Positions 43,656 through 52,196 of a DNA stretch of 64,000 bases are shown here, one piece after another (the stretch's first letter is position 1; every line of letters starts with the position of its first letter). The stretch comes from Polyangiaceae bacterium (GTDB lineage: Bacteria > Myxococcota_A > Polyangia > Polyangiales > Polyangiaceae), in the NCBI GenBank assembly GCA_013361525.1, contig JABFXY010000087.1, forward strand, positions 1 through 64,000. The letters are read 5' to 3'. The notes beneath the pieces were generated by a model that was not told the DNA's origin, searched no databases, and saw nothing but the letters and a program-made list of their open reading frames with translations. A program made the position numbers and the translations under genes.

Positions 43656-44071
43656 CGGACGAGCGCCTTTCGGAGCTTTGCGGTGATCGCGAAGTATTCA
43701 CTCCGCGAATAGGGCTGATTGAGGATGTGGAAGTCTTTGCCGATGAGTCCGACGCACCCGAAGCAATAGCTGCACGACGTGCAATCGACGCATCGAAACA
43801 GATACGAAGATTGCGAGCAGCGCGCGCTCACCTCGCAGTGCGTGCACGAAAAGAGGTCCTGCGACTCTCGGCAATGAGTCGACGCCACGCACCGCTCGGC
43901 ATCCACGCAATAGTGGCAACGGAGCAAAGCCGTCGACCGCGTGCAGAATGTACACTCCACGCAGCGCTCGCACGCGGTGCAGGCAATACAACCCGCGTTG
44001 TCTTTGCGGCTGTTCGCGTCAGCCTGCAGCTTGCGAAGCTCGGCCTCGAAGGTCTGTGCATCCACGGGCAC
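43652..44071 (-). CDS. Cys-rich protein with 18 Cys in CxxC-type spacing
   Basis: 139 residues with an ordinary charged N-terminus (30 residues), then about 75 residues with 18 Cys (GCIACTACERCVECTFC, LLRCHYCVDAERCVASTHC, LFSCTHCEVSARC, LFRCVDCTSCSYCFGC), then a short non-Cys tail with GLIGKDFHILNQPYSRSEYF. The repeat unit of about 12-20 residues recalls a beta-solenoid with stacked Cys rows, able to bind zinc or Fe-S. There is no signal peptide, so the Cys should be reduced in the cytoplasm. It overlaps dtd. No characterised family known to me. Confidence 0.82.
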   Translation of the reverse strand: MPVDAQTFEAELRKLQADANSRKDNAGCIACTACERCVECTFCTRSTALLRCHYCVDAERCVASTHCRESQDLFSCTHCEVSARCSQSSYLFRCVDCTSCSYCFGCVGLIGKDFHILNQPYSRSEYFAITAKLRKALVR

Positions 44072-44126
44072 GCGGTATGGAGCGAGGCTCGACCCGCCGT
44101 CAAGCGGCGAGGCGAACGCGCGCGGC

Positions 44127-44669
44127 TCAGGCCCGGCGTTGTTCGGGGGCCGGCTTGGCCCGCCGGCGCAGCTCCGTCGCGGCGGCGCGAACCTCTGCGT
44201 CCTCGGCGAACTCTTCGAGACGGCGCAGCCTCGAGTCGAGGACGGCGAAGCGCTTCACCGGCTCTTCCTCGAGGATGACGCGCAGCTGGGCGAGCGCGGA
44301 TCGCACACGGGCTTCGTCGCTGTGCTCGAGGAGCTGGAGGTGGACGTGTTGATCGTCGGCGGGCAGCTCGAACCCGGCTTTGAACAGCTCGTCGGCCGCG
44401 CGCGTGACCGCGCTACGGCCCTCCGCGAGCCGGAGCTTGCCGAGCAGCCGATCGCGCTCCATCGCGCGGTCGTCGGGCGCATCTCGTTGCACGGCGACGA
44501 TACGACCGGAGCGCGGAGCGCCGCGGCTCGACGGCGGCAGGTCCTCACGCGCGGGCGCGGGCGTTGCTGCCTTTTTGGTGCCTTTGGAGCCGCGTCGGTC
44601 CCCTAAAACGTCGGGGTTGTGCCAGACCTTCGGCGGCTCGTGACGGACCCTGCGCGTCCTCTTGGCCAT
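44127..44669 (-). CDS. Helical hypothetical protein
   Basis: The ATG at 44669 has GAGG 6 bases before it. 180 residues: a basic N-terminus with KVWHNPDVLGDRRGSKGTKK, then a charged helical part (ELFKAGFELPADDQHVHLQL, then EHSDEARVRSALAQLRVILE) that resembles a HEAT-like or TPR-like helical pair, and a basic tail. No signal peptide or membrane helix. It lies on the same strand as the Cys-rich gene, 55 bases upstream of it. Function unknown. Confidence 0.7.
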   Translation of the reverse strand: MAKRTRRVRHEPPKVWHNPDVLGDRRGSKGTKKAATPAPAREDLPPSSRGAPRSGRIVAVQRDAPDDRAMERDRLLGKLRLAEGRSAVTRAADELFKAGFELPADDQHVHLQLLEHSDEARVRSALAQLRVILEEEPVKRFAVLDSRLRRLEEFAEDAEVRAAATELRRRAKPAPEQRRA

Positions 44670-44867
44670 TGGTGCCTCGCGTGGCGGTGCCGACATCGAG
44701 CGAGGCGCCGAGCGCGCTCGAGACCGAGCCCACGGTCCCCCGCAGCTCTACCCCGTCGAGTCCTCCTCATCATAGGGGTCCGAGGCGCGCGATCGCTACA
44801 ACCTATTTGTCGTGACCCACGCGAGCGCGTCGCACGATCGACCGAAGCCCGTTCGCCGATTGGTCTC

Positions 44868-45239
44868 TCAGTTGAGGTCGAGGGCGAAAGGTCTCAGTTC
44901 ATCGAAGCTTACGAACCTCAGTGCGTCTTCGTGGGTCGCAGCCAGGTACACGGGAGGCGCGACGCCGGCGGCGAGCGCCTCTTTCCAGCGAGCCGCGCAG
45001 AGGCACCATTTGTCACCAGGCGCCAAGCCGGGGAAGCCGTGCGCCGGGGCGGGCGTGGAGAGGTCGTTGCCACGGGCGCGAGAGAACGCGAGAAACGCCG
45101 CCGTCATTTGGGCGCAGACGGTGTGACTGCCGATGTCCTCGTCCCCTGTATTGCAGCACCCATCCCGATAAAAACCGGTGACGGGCGAGCGACAACACGA
45201 CGAAAGGGTGCGGCCGAGGACGCTGCGACTCTCCTTCAT
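44868..45239 (-). CDS. DUF2237-family protein
   Basis: The 123 residues contain VLGRTLSSC, PVTGFYRDGCCNTG, GSHTVCAQMTAAFLAFS, GNDLSTPAPAHGFPGL and GDKWCLCAARWKEAL, the defining sequence of DUF2237. Its five or so conserved Cys may bind a metal or a cofactor; the function is not known. It is a single small gene on the minus strand, not clearly coupled to a neighbour. Confidence 0.93.
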   Translation of the reverse strand: MKESRSVLGRTLSSCCRSPVTGFYRDGCCNTGDEDIGSHTVCAQMTAAFLAFSRARGNDLSTPAPAHGFPGLAPGDKWCLCAARWKEALAAGVAPPVYLAATHEDALRFVSFDELRPFALDLN

Positions 45240-45296
45240 GGGCCGCGAATGATAGCGATAATCGCCGGCGTTTCTAGACCGCCGCGCCGGTGATGC

Positions 45297-46262
45297 TCAG
45301 CCGATCGGATGAGGCGGCGTGGCGTCGAGGATGCGAAGCGCCTCCTCCGGGTCGTCGGCGACGCGAATGCGCTCGACGACCTTCTCGCCGTACGGTGAAT
45401 GAGCGGCGAGCTTCGCGACAATCGGATAGAGGGCCGTCTCCGCTTCGTAATGGTCGCGCCCGAAGAAGATCATCGGGCTCAGCATCGGGTAGGTGCCGTA
45501 ATAGTTCTGCGCGAGATCCATGAAGATCTCCTGCCACGTTCCGGCTTTGCCGGGTGCGTAGATCACCCCGCCCCACGCAATCGCCAGCAGCGTGTCCTCC
45601 CGAATGCCATTGGAGAAGTACTTGGCGATGTGCGTGCCGAACAGGTTCGTCGGTTCGTGGCCATAGAACCAGGTCGGCACCGCGAGCGAGCTGGCGCCGG
45701 GGCCGAGCTGCTCGCGCACCCGGCGTGCAGCGTCGAAATATGCTGATTCGCGGTAGTCGGGGTACGGGGTGAGGATCGACAGCGCCTCCTCCACACACTT
45801 CGGATCGTCGGACGCGGAGAGGAAGGCGCCGAGGTTTGCCGCCTCCATGATCCCCGGCCCGCCACCGCTCGCGACGAGCCGACCGCTCCGCCCGAGGAGC
45901 CACGCGAGACGTGCGACGCTCGCATATTCGACGGTGTCGCGCGTCTTCGAATGGCCGCCCATGATCGCGACGATGCACTTCTGGCGAGAGGCGATGAACG
46001 CGCGCAGCGCTTCGTCGATCGACCAATCGTGCAGGCGCTGCGCGAGCGCTTCACCCAGCGTCGGCTCGAACCGACCATTGTGGGAGAAGTGACGATAGAT
46101 CCGATAATCGCACGTCGACGCTAACGCGCCGTCGTAGCCGTCGAGCAGCTCCGACGGCGAATACAGCTCGCGTCGCAATGGTTGATAAGGAAGATCCGGA
46201 AGCTCCAAAAGGAGCTTCGACAGATCGTCGTAATTGAATTTCGCGCTCGCGCGGGGGGACAT
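45297..46262 (-). CDS. LOG-family (lysine decarboxylase-like) protein with altered motifs
   Basis: The ATG at 46262 gives 321 residues. The Rossmann-type core carries IVAIMGGHSKTRDTVEYASV, ASGGGPGIMEAANLGAFLS and APGKAGTWQEIFMDLA. The last is the PGGxGTxxE motif with Lys replacing Gly. LOG proteins cleave nucleoside 5'-monophosphates (cytokinin activation in plants); many bacterial forms have unknown substrates. It is longer than the usual 190-200 residues because of an N-terminal extension (about 100 residues). The gene starts 24 bases after the lipoprotein stop, possibly co-transcribed. Confidence 0.85.
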   Translation of the reverse strand: MSPRASAKFNYDDLSKLLLELPDLPYQPLRRELYSPSELLDGYDGALASTCDYRIYRHFSHNGRFEPTLGEALAQRLHDWSIDEALRAFIASRQKCIVAIMGGHSKTRDTVEYASVARLAWLLGRSGRLVASGGGPGIMEAANLGAFLSASDDPKCVEEALSILTPYPDYRESAYFDAARRVREQLGPGASSLAVPTWFYGHEPTNLFGTHIAKYFSNGIREDTLLAIAWGGVIYAPGKAGTWQEIFMDLAQNYYGTYPMLSPMIFFGRDHYEAETALYPIVAKLAAHSPYGEKVVERIRVADDPEEALRILDATPPHPIG

Positions 46263-46285
46263 GGTTATGGGAAAACGGCGCGTCG

Positions 46286-47953
46286 TCAGGGCGGCAGGCC
46301 GTCGCACAGGATATTGCCGACGTCGGGCGTGAGAACCAGCTCATTGCACTGGTACCCGGTATCGCCGTTGCCGACGATTTCGGAGCCGGAGGCGTTGCCA
46401 CCGACCACGCCGCCCTGCCCGCCGCTCCCACGCGAGCACGTGCTGTCCGCACCAAGGGTGATGTTGGCGGTACCGTCCTGCGCGACACACGCCGTGGGGC
46501 CACCGGACCCGCCGCCTCCTCCCCCACCGGGACCACCGGGACCGCCATTGCCGCCATTGCACTGCGACGACCCGCTGCCGGATCCTGTGCCGCCCTGACC
46601 GAACCCGCCGCCGTCCTGACCGGGCCCGCCGTGACCACCTTCGCCGCCGCGGCTCGAGCTGAGGGTCGATTCGATGATCGAGACGACCGCGTTTTCAGCG
46701 ACGAGGACGGCGAAGCTCGCCCCGCCGCTTTTCGCGCCGCGCCCGCCGGTTCCACCGCAGCCGCCGGCGCCACCCCCGCCACCGGTCGTACCCGGCCGCG
46801 AACCACCACCGCCGCCCCCGCTACCCGCGGAGCCGTCCATGCCTCCGCCAGCCAGCGGTCCGGGGAAATATGGAAGCCCGCCGCTACCTTGGATGCGACC
46901 ATCTGCGCTCTTGCCGCCCTCCCCGGGTTGGCCCATCTGGCCGGCCCCGCCCGGTCCGCCGTTGGTGCACGTTTGTGTTGCCGAATTGTAAGTACCGCCG
47001 GAGCCCGGGCTCGGACCGAAGCCCTGTTGCCCCTGACTGCCGTTGGTGCCGAGACAGATACCACCATTGCCTCCGCTCACATTCGCGAAGGAGCAGGTGT
47101 TCTGCCCGCCCTGCGTGCCGCTGCTCAAACAGGCACCGGCGGAGGCGCTCTGCCCGGGCGGCCCCGGCGCGGACCCGAACGGGAACGCCATCCCGTCCTC
47201 GCCTTTTTGACCCGCGGACGCCTGCGCGGTCACGCGCCTCAGGGTGGTATTGCCGTGGACGATGTACACGGCAATCGAGGATTGCGCTTCCACGCCCGCG
47301 GTCCCATTGGCCAAACTGGGGCCGAGGATGGTCAGATTCTGAAGCGTCACCCCGCCGTTGCTCGTAACGCTCATCGTCGGAGGAATGTCGACGGGGTTCG
47401 GGGTCGCAGAACCTGACAATACCGGCATATTAGCCGGTGCTCGTTGCCACGAATCGCACGTGAGCCCGCCGTAAATCCCGGCGCTCTTGCCGGTATGGAA
47501 GATACCGACGATGGCGGGCGAACCACAGATGTAGACATTCTTGCCGGTCTCCACGGCCTCGACGGCCGCCATGAGATCCAACATCGGATTTGCTTTGGTG
47601 CCGGCGCCATCTTCGGTACCGGTCATCGTATTGACGAAAAGGCCGCACGAATCGTCGAGGACATCGTTGTCGGCGAGGTCGTCGGGATTGCAGATTGGGG
47701 GCGGGCCACCGCCGCCTTCGCCGCCCTCTCCCCCTGCGCCGCCCGTCGTCGGCGCGCCTCCTTGCGGGGAGCCTCCTGTCGAAGGCGCTCCACCTTCACC
47801 ACCCTGGGTTCCGGTGCTGCCCCCGCCACCGTCCGTCACCGTATTTCCGCCGCCCCCCGCATCATCGTCCAATGTGCCTTCGGTAATTCCGAAGATCGCA
47901 TTGCAACCGACGGCGCCTAAACCGAACACCGAAGCAAAGATCAGCGTGCGCAT
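46286..47953 (-). CDS. Gly-rich surface lipoprotein
   Basis: A 555-residue lipoprotein. Signal peptide RTLIFASVFGLGAVGC with Cys 17 at a lipobox AVGC, then Gly/Thr linker blocks (about residues 33-83). A segment with Cys and hydrophobic strands follows (DLMAAVEAVETGKNVYICGS), and the C-terminal half is very Gly-rich with a few Cys (GGGGGGSRPGTTGGGGGAGG). It recalls surface proteins with collagen-like or PE-PGRS-like repeats; a parallel beta-helix is possible for TLQNLTILGPSLANG and similar stretches. It follows the PEGA gene by 15 bases, so it forms the second PEGA-lipoprotein pair. Confidence 0.85.
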   Translation of the reverse strand: MRTLIFASVFGLGAVGCNAIFGITEGTLDDDAGGGGNTVTDGGGGSTGTQGGEGGAPSTGGSPQGGAPTTGGAGGEGGEGGGGPPPICNPDDLADNDVLDDSCGLFVNTMTGTEDGAGTKANPMLDLMAAVEAVETGKNVYICGSPAIVGIFHTGKSAGIYGGLTCDSWQRAPANMPVLSGSATPNPVDIPPTMSVTSNGGVTLQNLTILGPSLANGTAGVEAQSSIAVYIVHGNTTLRRVTAQASAGQKGEDGMAFPFGSAPGPPGQSASAGACLSSGTQGGQNTCSFANVSGGNGGICLGTNGSQGQQGFGPSPGSGGTYNSATQTCTNGGPGGAGQMGQPGEGGKSADGRIQGSGGLPYFPGPLAGGGMDGSAGSGGGGGGSRPGTTGGGGGAGGCGGTGGRGAKSGGASFAVLVAENAVVSIIESTLSSSRGGEGGHGGPGQDGGGFGQGGTGSGSGSSQCNGGNGGPGGPGGGGGGGSGGPTACVAQDGTANITLGADSTCSRGSGGQGGVVGGNASGSEIVGNGDTGYQCNELVLTPDVGNILCDGLPP

Positions 47954-47968
47954 GTTCGACCCCTACCC

Positions 47969-49012
47969 TCAGAAAGCCGTCGTAAGCGTCAACGAGCCCG
48001 GCCCGAGACCGACCTCGACCTTGTCGCTCGGCGCGACCGCGAACATCACGATACCGCCGGCCGCGAGGACACCGCCGGCAATGACGAGGCCCGTCGAGAC
48101 GTTGCCCATCATGACGGCGTCATCGCGAAGGTCGACGCCGTCTTGGCCGTTGCATTGGTTCGTGTCCGCGCTGCACCCGCCCGTCTCGTTGCTCTCGTCG
48201 TACAGGCTCTTTGCGTGCATTCCGACGCCGATGCCCGCGCCGAGCGCTGCAATGCCGCCGATACCGATCCCCAATCCGGCGATCCGTAATGGGCTGAAGA
48301 AGTTGGTCTCCCCTGCCGTCGTCGTGTCGGGTTTGCCGGTTTGGGGGCCGGTCGTGCCGCCGTCCTTCTTGCCGCCGTCCTCTTTCGGCCCCGTGTCGGG
48401 GGTCGTGCCGCCCTCTCCGGTGAGCTCGATCTTCACCGTCTGCTTCTCGCCGTCGGCGACGGTGATGCGCTTCTCGAAGCCGGGCTTCCCTGCGGCGGTC
48501 GCGACGATCACGTGCTCGCCTTTGTCGACCTTCACCGGCAAGCCGATCTCGGCGCTGCTGACGTCCGCGCCGTCGCGCTTCAATGCGAGGCCGGTGACGC
48601 CCTTGGCCGAATCGCCGAGCTCGATCGTGAGCGTGGCGACACGCGGCTTGAGCGCCGCCATTCGGTCGCGGGCCTTCTGTGCGCGGTCGGCTTGCCCTGC
48701 GCGGACCGACGCGCCCTCGACGGCGACGAGCGCGCCGAACGCGCTCGCGAGCCTGCCCGCGCCTTCGTAGCAATCGGCGAGCGTCTCTTTCGCGCCGATG
48801 CCTTCGGGGATGAGCTCGACGACCTTCTCGAGCTTCGGGCAGGCCTCGGCGTAGTTCTTCGCGTTCATCGCCTTGTCGGCTTCTTCGAACAGCGTCTGCG
48901 CGAGCGCCGCCTTTTGCGGATCGGCCTGCGCCGCCGCGACGGCAGGCACCATCAAGACGAGCACGGCAGCAATCGCAGCCACGCTCGATGCGCGACCAAC
49001 GAGACCATTCAT
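47969..49012 (-). CDS. Exported TPR and PEGA-domain membrane protein (paralogue of 9899-11011)
   Basis: The ATG at 49012 (GGGAG before it; the frame is open upstream) gives 347 residues. A signal peptide (SVAAIAAVLVLMVPAVAAAQ) precedes TPR-like repeats (about 25-110, LFEEADKAMNAKNYAEACPK). A PEGA-like beta domain follows (SAEIGLPVKVDKGEHVIVAT), then an acidic/Gly linker and two hydrophobic helices near 245 and 310 with GVGMHAKSLYDESNE between them. The order of parts and the AKSxYD stretch match the first PEGA protein. It is divergent from the NUDIX gene. Partner and ligand unknown. Confidence 0.83.
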   Translation of the reverse strand: MNGLVGRASSVAAIAAVLVLMVPAVAAAQADPQKAALAQTLFEEADKAMNAKNYAEACPKLEKVVELIPEGIGAKETLADCYEGAGRLASAFGALVAVEGASVRAGQADRAQKARDRMAALKPRVATLTIELGDSAKGVTGLALKRDGADVSSAEIGLPVKVDKGEHVIVATAAGKPGFEKRITVADGEKQTVKIELTGEGGTTPDTGPKEDGGKKDGGTTGPQTGKPDTTTAGETNFFSPLRIAGLGIGIGGIAALGAGIGVGMHAKSLYDESNETGGCSADTNQCNGQDGVDLRDDAVMMGNVSTGLVIAGGVLAAGGIVMFAVAPSDKVEVGLGPGSLTLTTAF

Positions 49013-49129
49013 TCGACTCCCACCCTTCCCAGAAGCACCAATTCGATGACCCAAGCGAACGGCTCCTCGCGACGAGGACGCCCGATCAGAACGAATGTAC
49101 TCGAAGCTCGTCGTGGTAAACAGAGAGCA

Positions 49130-49666
49130 ATGCTGCGGGTCCCTCGACGGATCGCCTCGCGAACGATCGCGACCTACCCACATCTCTCACTCCTCGAGCA
49201 CGACGTCCGCTATGACGACGCGCCCATTGGATTTTCAGTCCAGACCCTCTCGGTGAGGGATTGGTGCGTCGCCGCCGCCATCACGCGCGAGGGGCAATGG
49301 ATCCTCGTCGAGCAGCATCGACACGGCATCGATTCGCTCACGCTCGAGACGGCCGGGGGCATCATCGACGAAGGCGAGGCTCCCCAGGACGCGGCGCGCC
49401 GCGAGCTCTTCGAAGAGACCGGCTTCGAGGCGGCGTCGGTGACACCGCTCGGTTGGGTTCACCCCGACCCCGCGCTCCTTTCGAATCGCGCCTTTCTCTA
49501 TCTCTTCCGCGACGCGGAGCGCGCCGCCGAGCCGCAGCAATCGCACGACGAGCGGACGCGCGTCGTGCTTCTGTCGCGAAGCGACCTGATCGAGCACCTC
49601 GAGGACGCTCGCGTCAGCCACACACTCGCGGTGATCGCGCTCATGCGTGCGCTCGCCCGATGTTGA
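49130..49666 (+). CDS. NUDIX hydrolase
   Basis: The ATG at 49130 gives 178 residues. The NUDIX box is GGIIDEGEAPQDAARRELFE, continuing ETG, which fits Gx5Ex7REUxEExGU. It is close to ADP-ribose-type NUDIX enzymes (VLVEQHRHG, LETAGGIID). The substrate, a nucleoside diphosphate linked to another group, cannot be fixed. It is divergent from the PEGA gene and followed by a terminator-like hairpin. Confidence 0.9.
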   Translation: MLRVPRRIASRTIATYPHLSLLEHDVRYDDAPIGFSVQTLSVRDWCVAAAITREGQWILVEQHRHGIDSLTLETAGGIIDEGEAPQDAARRELFEETGFEAASVTPLGWVHPDPALLSNRAFLYLFRDAERAAEPQQSHDERTRVVLLSRSDLIEHLEDARVSHTLAVIALMRALARC

Positions 49667-49729
49667 ACGTGGGCCGTCGGACAGGCAACGATCCACACGC
49701 GCGAGCCCTGGCCGTTGTCGTTTTTGGTC

Positions 49730-49754
49730 AACCCAGCTGAGCGCTGGGTTTATT
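49730..49754 (+). terminator. Terminator-like hairpin after the NUDIX gene
   Basis: Stem AACCCAGC/GCTGGGTT with loop TGAGC, then TATT. It lies 64 bases after the NUDIX stop and ends 11 bases before the Smr start, so it could also affect that gene's leader. Confidence 0.45.
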
Positions 49755-49764
49755 GAGACCGGAG

Positions 49765-50526
49765 ATGGCGCGTCGCAACGGGTCGGACAAATCGAAGAAG
49801 GTCGCGCGCACCGGCGTGCGTCCCAAGGCGGTGCCGGAGGCGGTGTCGAGACCGTTCGCGGCCATCGCCGGCGCCCGTGCAAAAAAGGCGGCAGCGACGG
49901 AGCAGGCAGCCCAGCCGAAGGCGAAGCCCACGGGCGCCGCGAAGAAGCGCGCGTCGGACGACGACATCGCCTTCGCGATGCACATGCGCGACGTGACGCC
50001 GCTTTCGGTGAAATCGCAGCGGGTCCCCGCGACTGCCAGCGCGCTCGACCGGGCTTCCCGCGAGCGCGGGAGCGGCAGCGCCGCGGGCGCCCTCCTGGAC
50101 GAGGTCGACAGCGAGGCTCGCGAGGATCTCGCGGAGCTCGTCAGCTCGGGTCTTCGCTTCGAGGTGCTCGACGACGGCAAGCTGCTGGAGGGGCGCCGGC
50201 TCGACGTCGACCCGCGTGAGCTGCGCCGCCTGCGCCAGCAGCGGTACGCCATCGACGGCAAGCTCGATCTGCACGGGCACGACGTCCAAGGAGCCAAGCT
50301 CGCGCTGGAGCGTTTCGTCGAACGTAGGCGCAGCCAAGGAGATCGCGCCCTGTTGATCGTGCACGGAAAAGGCATCCACTCCCCGCGGCAGGCCTCGGTG
50401 CTTCGAGGGGAGATCGGCGCGTGGCTCAGCCAAGGCCGCGCGGCGAAGGACGTGCTCGCGTTCGCGTCGGTCGAAGAAGACGACGGTGCGAGCGGGGCGT
50501 TGATGGTGCTGCTCGCCAAACGATGA
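49765..50526 (+). CDS. Smr-domain protein
   Basis: The ATG at 49765 (GGAG immediately before) gives 253 residues. The first 110 are basic and low complexity (KKVARTGVRPKAVPEAVSRP). The C-terminal 85 form a small MutS-related (Smr) domain: KLDLHGHDVQGAKLALERFV, RALLIVHGKGIHSPR, SVLRGEIGAWLSQG. Smr domains are DNA or RNA nickases; the DLHG and HGKG motifs are intact. The stop overlaps the next lipoprotein gene. Confidence 0.88.
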   Translation: MARRNGSDKSKKVARTGVRPKAVPEAVSRPFAAIAGARAKKAAATEQAAQPKAKPTGAAKKRASDDDIAFAMHMRDVTPLSVKSQRVPATASALDRASRERGSGSAAGALLDEVDSEAREDLAELVSSGLRFEVLDDGKLLEGRRLDVDPRELRRLRQQRYAIDGKLDLHGHDVQGAKLALERFVERRRSQGDRALLIVHGKGIHSPRQASVLRGEIGAWLSQGRAAKDVLAFASVEEDDGASGALMVLLAKR

Positions 50527-51161
50527 AACGCCTTCTTCGTCCCGCCCTTTCGCTGTTTCTCTTCGCATCGTTCGGCTGCGATCCGAAGCCGACGCAGGTG
50601 CCGACCTCCACGCCGCCGACGGCCACCGCGTCCGGCGACGGTCGCATCGAAGATCCCGGCGTCTTCAACTCGAAGCGGTTCGGCATGAAGCTGCGCCTGC
50701 CGCGCAGCGCGACGTGGAAGATCGACGACACCACCAATCGTTGGCTCGTCGCGACCCAGCGCGCGGAGTCTTCGACGCTCGTCGTGCGGCTCTGGCGCGA
50801 CGAAAACCGCATGAACCGCGACAAGTGCGAGGCGCTGGCGCGCTCGTTTCGTCCCCTGCCCTCACGCGAAGGAGCGGAGATGTTGAGCGAGCAGCTCCTC
50901 GACGTTCCGCCTGGCTTCGACACGCGCGCCGAGATCGGCGTCACGACCGACTCGAAGGGGGGCATTTTCGGCTTCGTTCTGGGCTTCGGCGGCTACGGGC
51001 GAAAATGCTTCGCCTATGTCTACGTGACGCGCGCGGAAGGGCCACAAGCCGACGCGATCGTGGCGGATCGACTCGCCGAGATGGTCGAAGGCTCCCTCAC
51101 CAAGCTCACCTTCGAGAGCGATCTGGAAGCCGTTCTCGAGCGCGATGTGGCACCACCCTGA
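50523..51161 (+). CDS. Small lipoprotein, hypothetical
   Basis: The ATG at 50523 overlaps the Smr stop (ATGA). The 212-residue product has signal peptide and lipobox LSLFLFASFGC, then a Pro/Thr linker. A compact domain follows (NSKRFGMKLRLPRSATWKID, LVVRLWRDENRMNRDKCEAL, FGFVLGFGGYGRKCFAYVYV). It recalls small periplasmic beta-sandwich proteins, but no family is recognised. The OmpA-family gene follows 71 bases on. Confidence 0.78.
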   Translation: MKRLLRPALSLFLFASFGCDPKPTQVPTSTPPTATASGDGRIEDPGVFNSKRFGMKLRLPRSATWKIDDTTNRWLVATQRAESSTLVVRLWRDENRMNRDKCEALARSFRPLPSREGAEMLSEQLLDVPPGFDTRAEIGVTTDSKGGIFGFVLGFGGYGRKCFAYVYVTRAEGPQADAIVADRLAEMVEGSLTKLTFESDLEAVLERDVAPP

Positions 51162-51232
51162 GGGGTGAACATGCCCGAGCAAGAAAGCTGCGGGAAGTTT
51201 CGCGCGGCCTGTACTAGGCTCCGCCCGAACGC

Positions 51233-52093
51233 ATGACCCGGCTCGTAATCACCGCCTTGGCCGCTTCGCTCCTCGTCGGATGCGGCTACACGAAAGAGGA
51301 GTATCAGCTCCAGGGCGACAAGCTGACGCGCGCGCTCGCGAAGCAGCGCTCCTCCGAGACGCGCGCCGACGAGGTCACCGCCGAGCTCGAGGTCGCCAAG
51401 CAGCGCGTCGCCGATCTCGAGGAGAAGATGCGAGCCCTCGGCATCGACCTTCAATCGAAGGACGGCACGCGCATCGGTGAGGCCGCTGCGACGCTCGCCG
51501 AGCGCGAGCGTGCGCTCGCCGAGTATCGAGCGCGCGCGGCGAAGATCGACGAGGCTCGCTCCCGGCTCACCTTGCTTCGCACGAAGCTCGAAGATCTCAC
51601 GCAGGCGGGCGTCGTCTTCCGAGCGCGGAAGAACCGCCTGATGATCGTGCTGCCTGACTCGTTCTTCGAGAAAGACCGCGTGAAGAAAGAGGGCAAAGAG
51701 GCCCTTCGCGGGATCGCGTCCGTCATCAAGGAGGATCCGGTCCTCTCGATCCGCGATTACCAAGTCTCCGGTCACACGGATGATAAGGGCGGCAAAGGCG
51801 ACACCATCGCGACGACCGCCGCACGCGCGCGCTCGGTGTTGGCGCTCCTCGTCGACCCGAAAGAGGGCGGCCTCGATCGCAAGCATTTCAGCGTGGCCGG
51901 GTACGGCGACACCGATCCCGCGGGCCCGAACGACACCGAAGAAAACCGCAGGCTCAACCGCAGGGTCGAGATCGTCGTGATGCCCACCGCGAGCGAGATG
52001 CTCGACCTTCGCTCCCTCGGCGGCGAGCCGACTGCACCCAAGACGCCCAAAAAAGAAGCGCCGAAAGAAGCGCCGATCCTCCCCGGCCCCTGA
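51233..52093 (+). CDS. OmpA-family lipoprotein with coiled coil
   Basis: 286 residues. Signal peptide and lipobox SLLVGC (Cys 17), a coiled coil (RADEVTAELEVAKQRVADLE and following), and a C-terminal OmpA-like domain (YQVSGHTDDKGGKGDTIATT, FSVAGYGDTDP, ENRRLNRRVEIVV), which binds peptidoglycan non-covalently. It is Pal-like in role: lipid-anchored with the coiled coil spanning the periplasm. The last 30 residues are Pro/Lys-rich. A short tandem duplication lies at its stop codon. Confidence 0.9.
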   Translation: MTRLVITALAASLLVGCGYTKEEYQLQGDKLTRALAKQRSSETRADEVTAELEVAKQRVADLEEKMRALGIDLQSKDGTRIGEAAATLAERERALAEYRARAAKIDEARSRLTLLRTKLEDLTQAGVVFRARKNRLMIVLPDSFFEKDRVKKEGKEALRGIASVIKEDPVLSIRDYQVSGHTDDKGGKGDTIATTAARARSVLALLVDPKEGGLDRKHFSVAGYGDTDPAGPNDTEENRRLNRRVEIVVMPTASEMLDLRSLGGEPTAPKTPKKEAPKEAPILPGP

Positions 52094-52196
52094 GCGGCCC
52101 CTGAGCGGCCCTGGCCCGTCTGACGGCCTCGGAACGGCGCTTTGGCGGTGCGATCGAAGTCTTCAAGGGTCTCGCGCCGCTTGATAGGCTGGCCGG

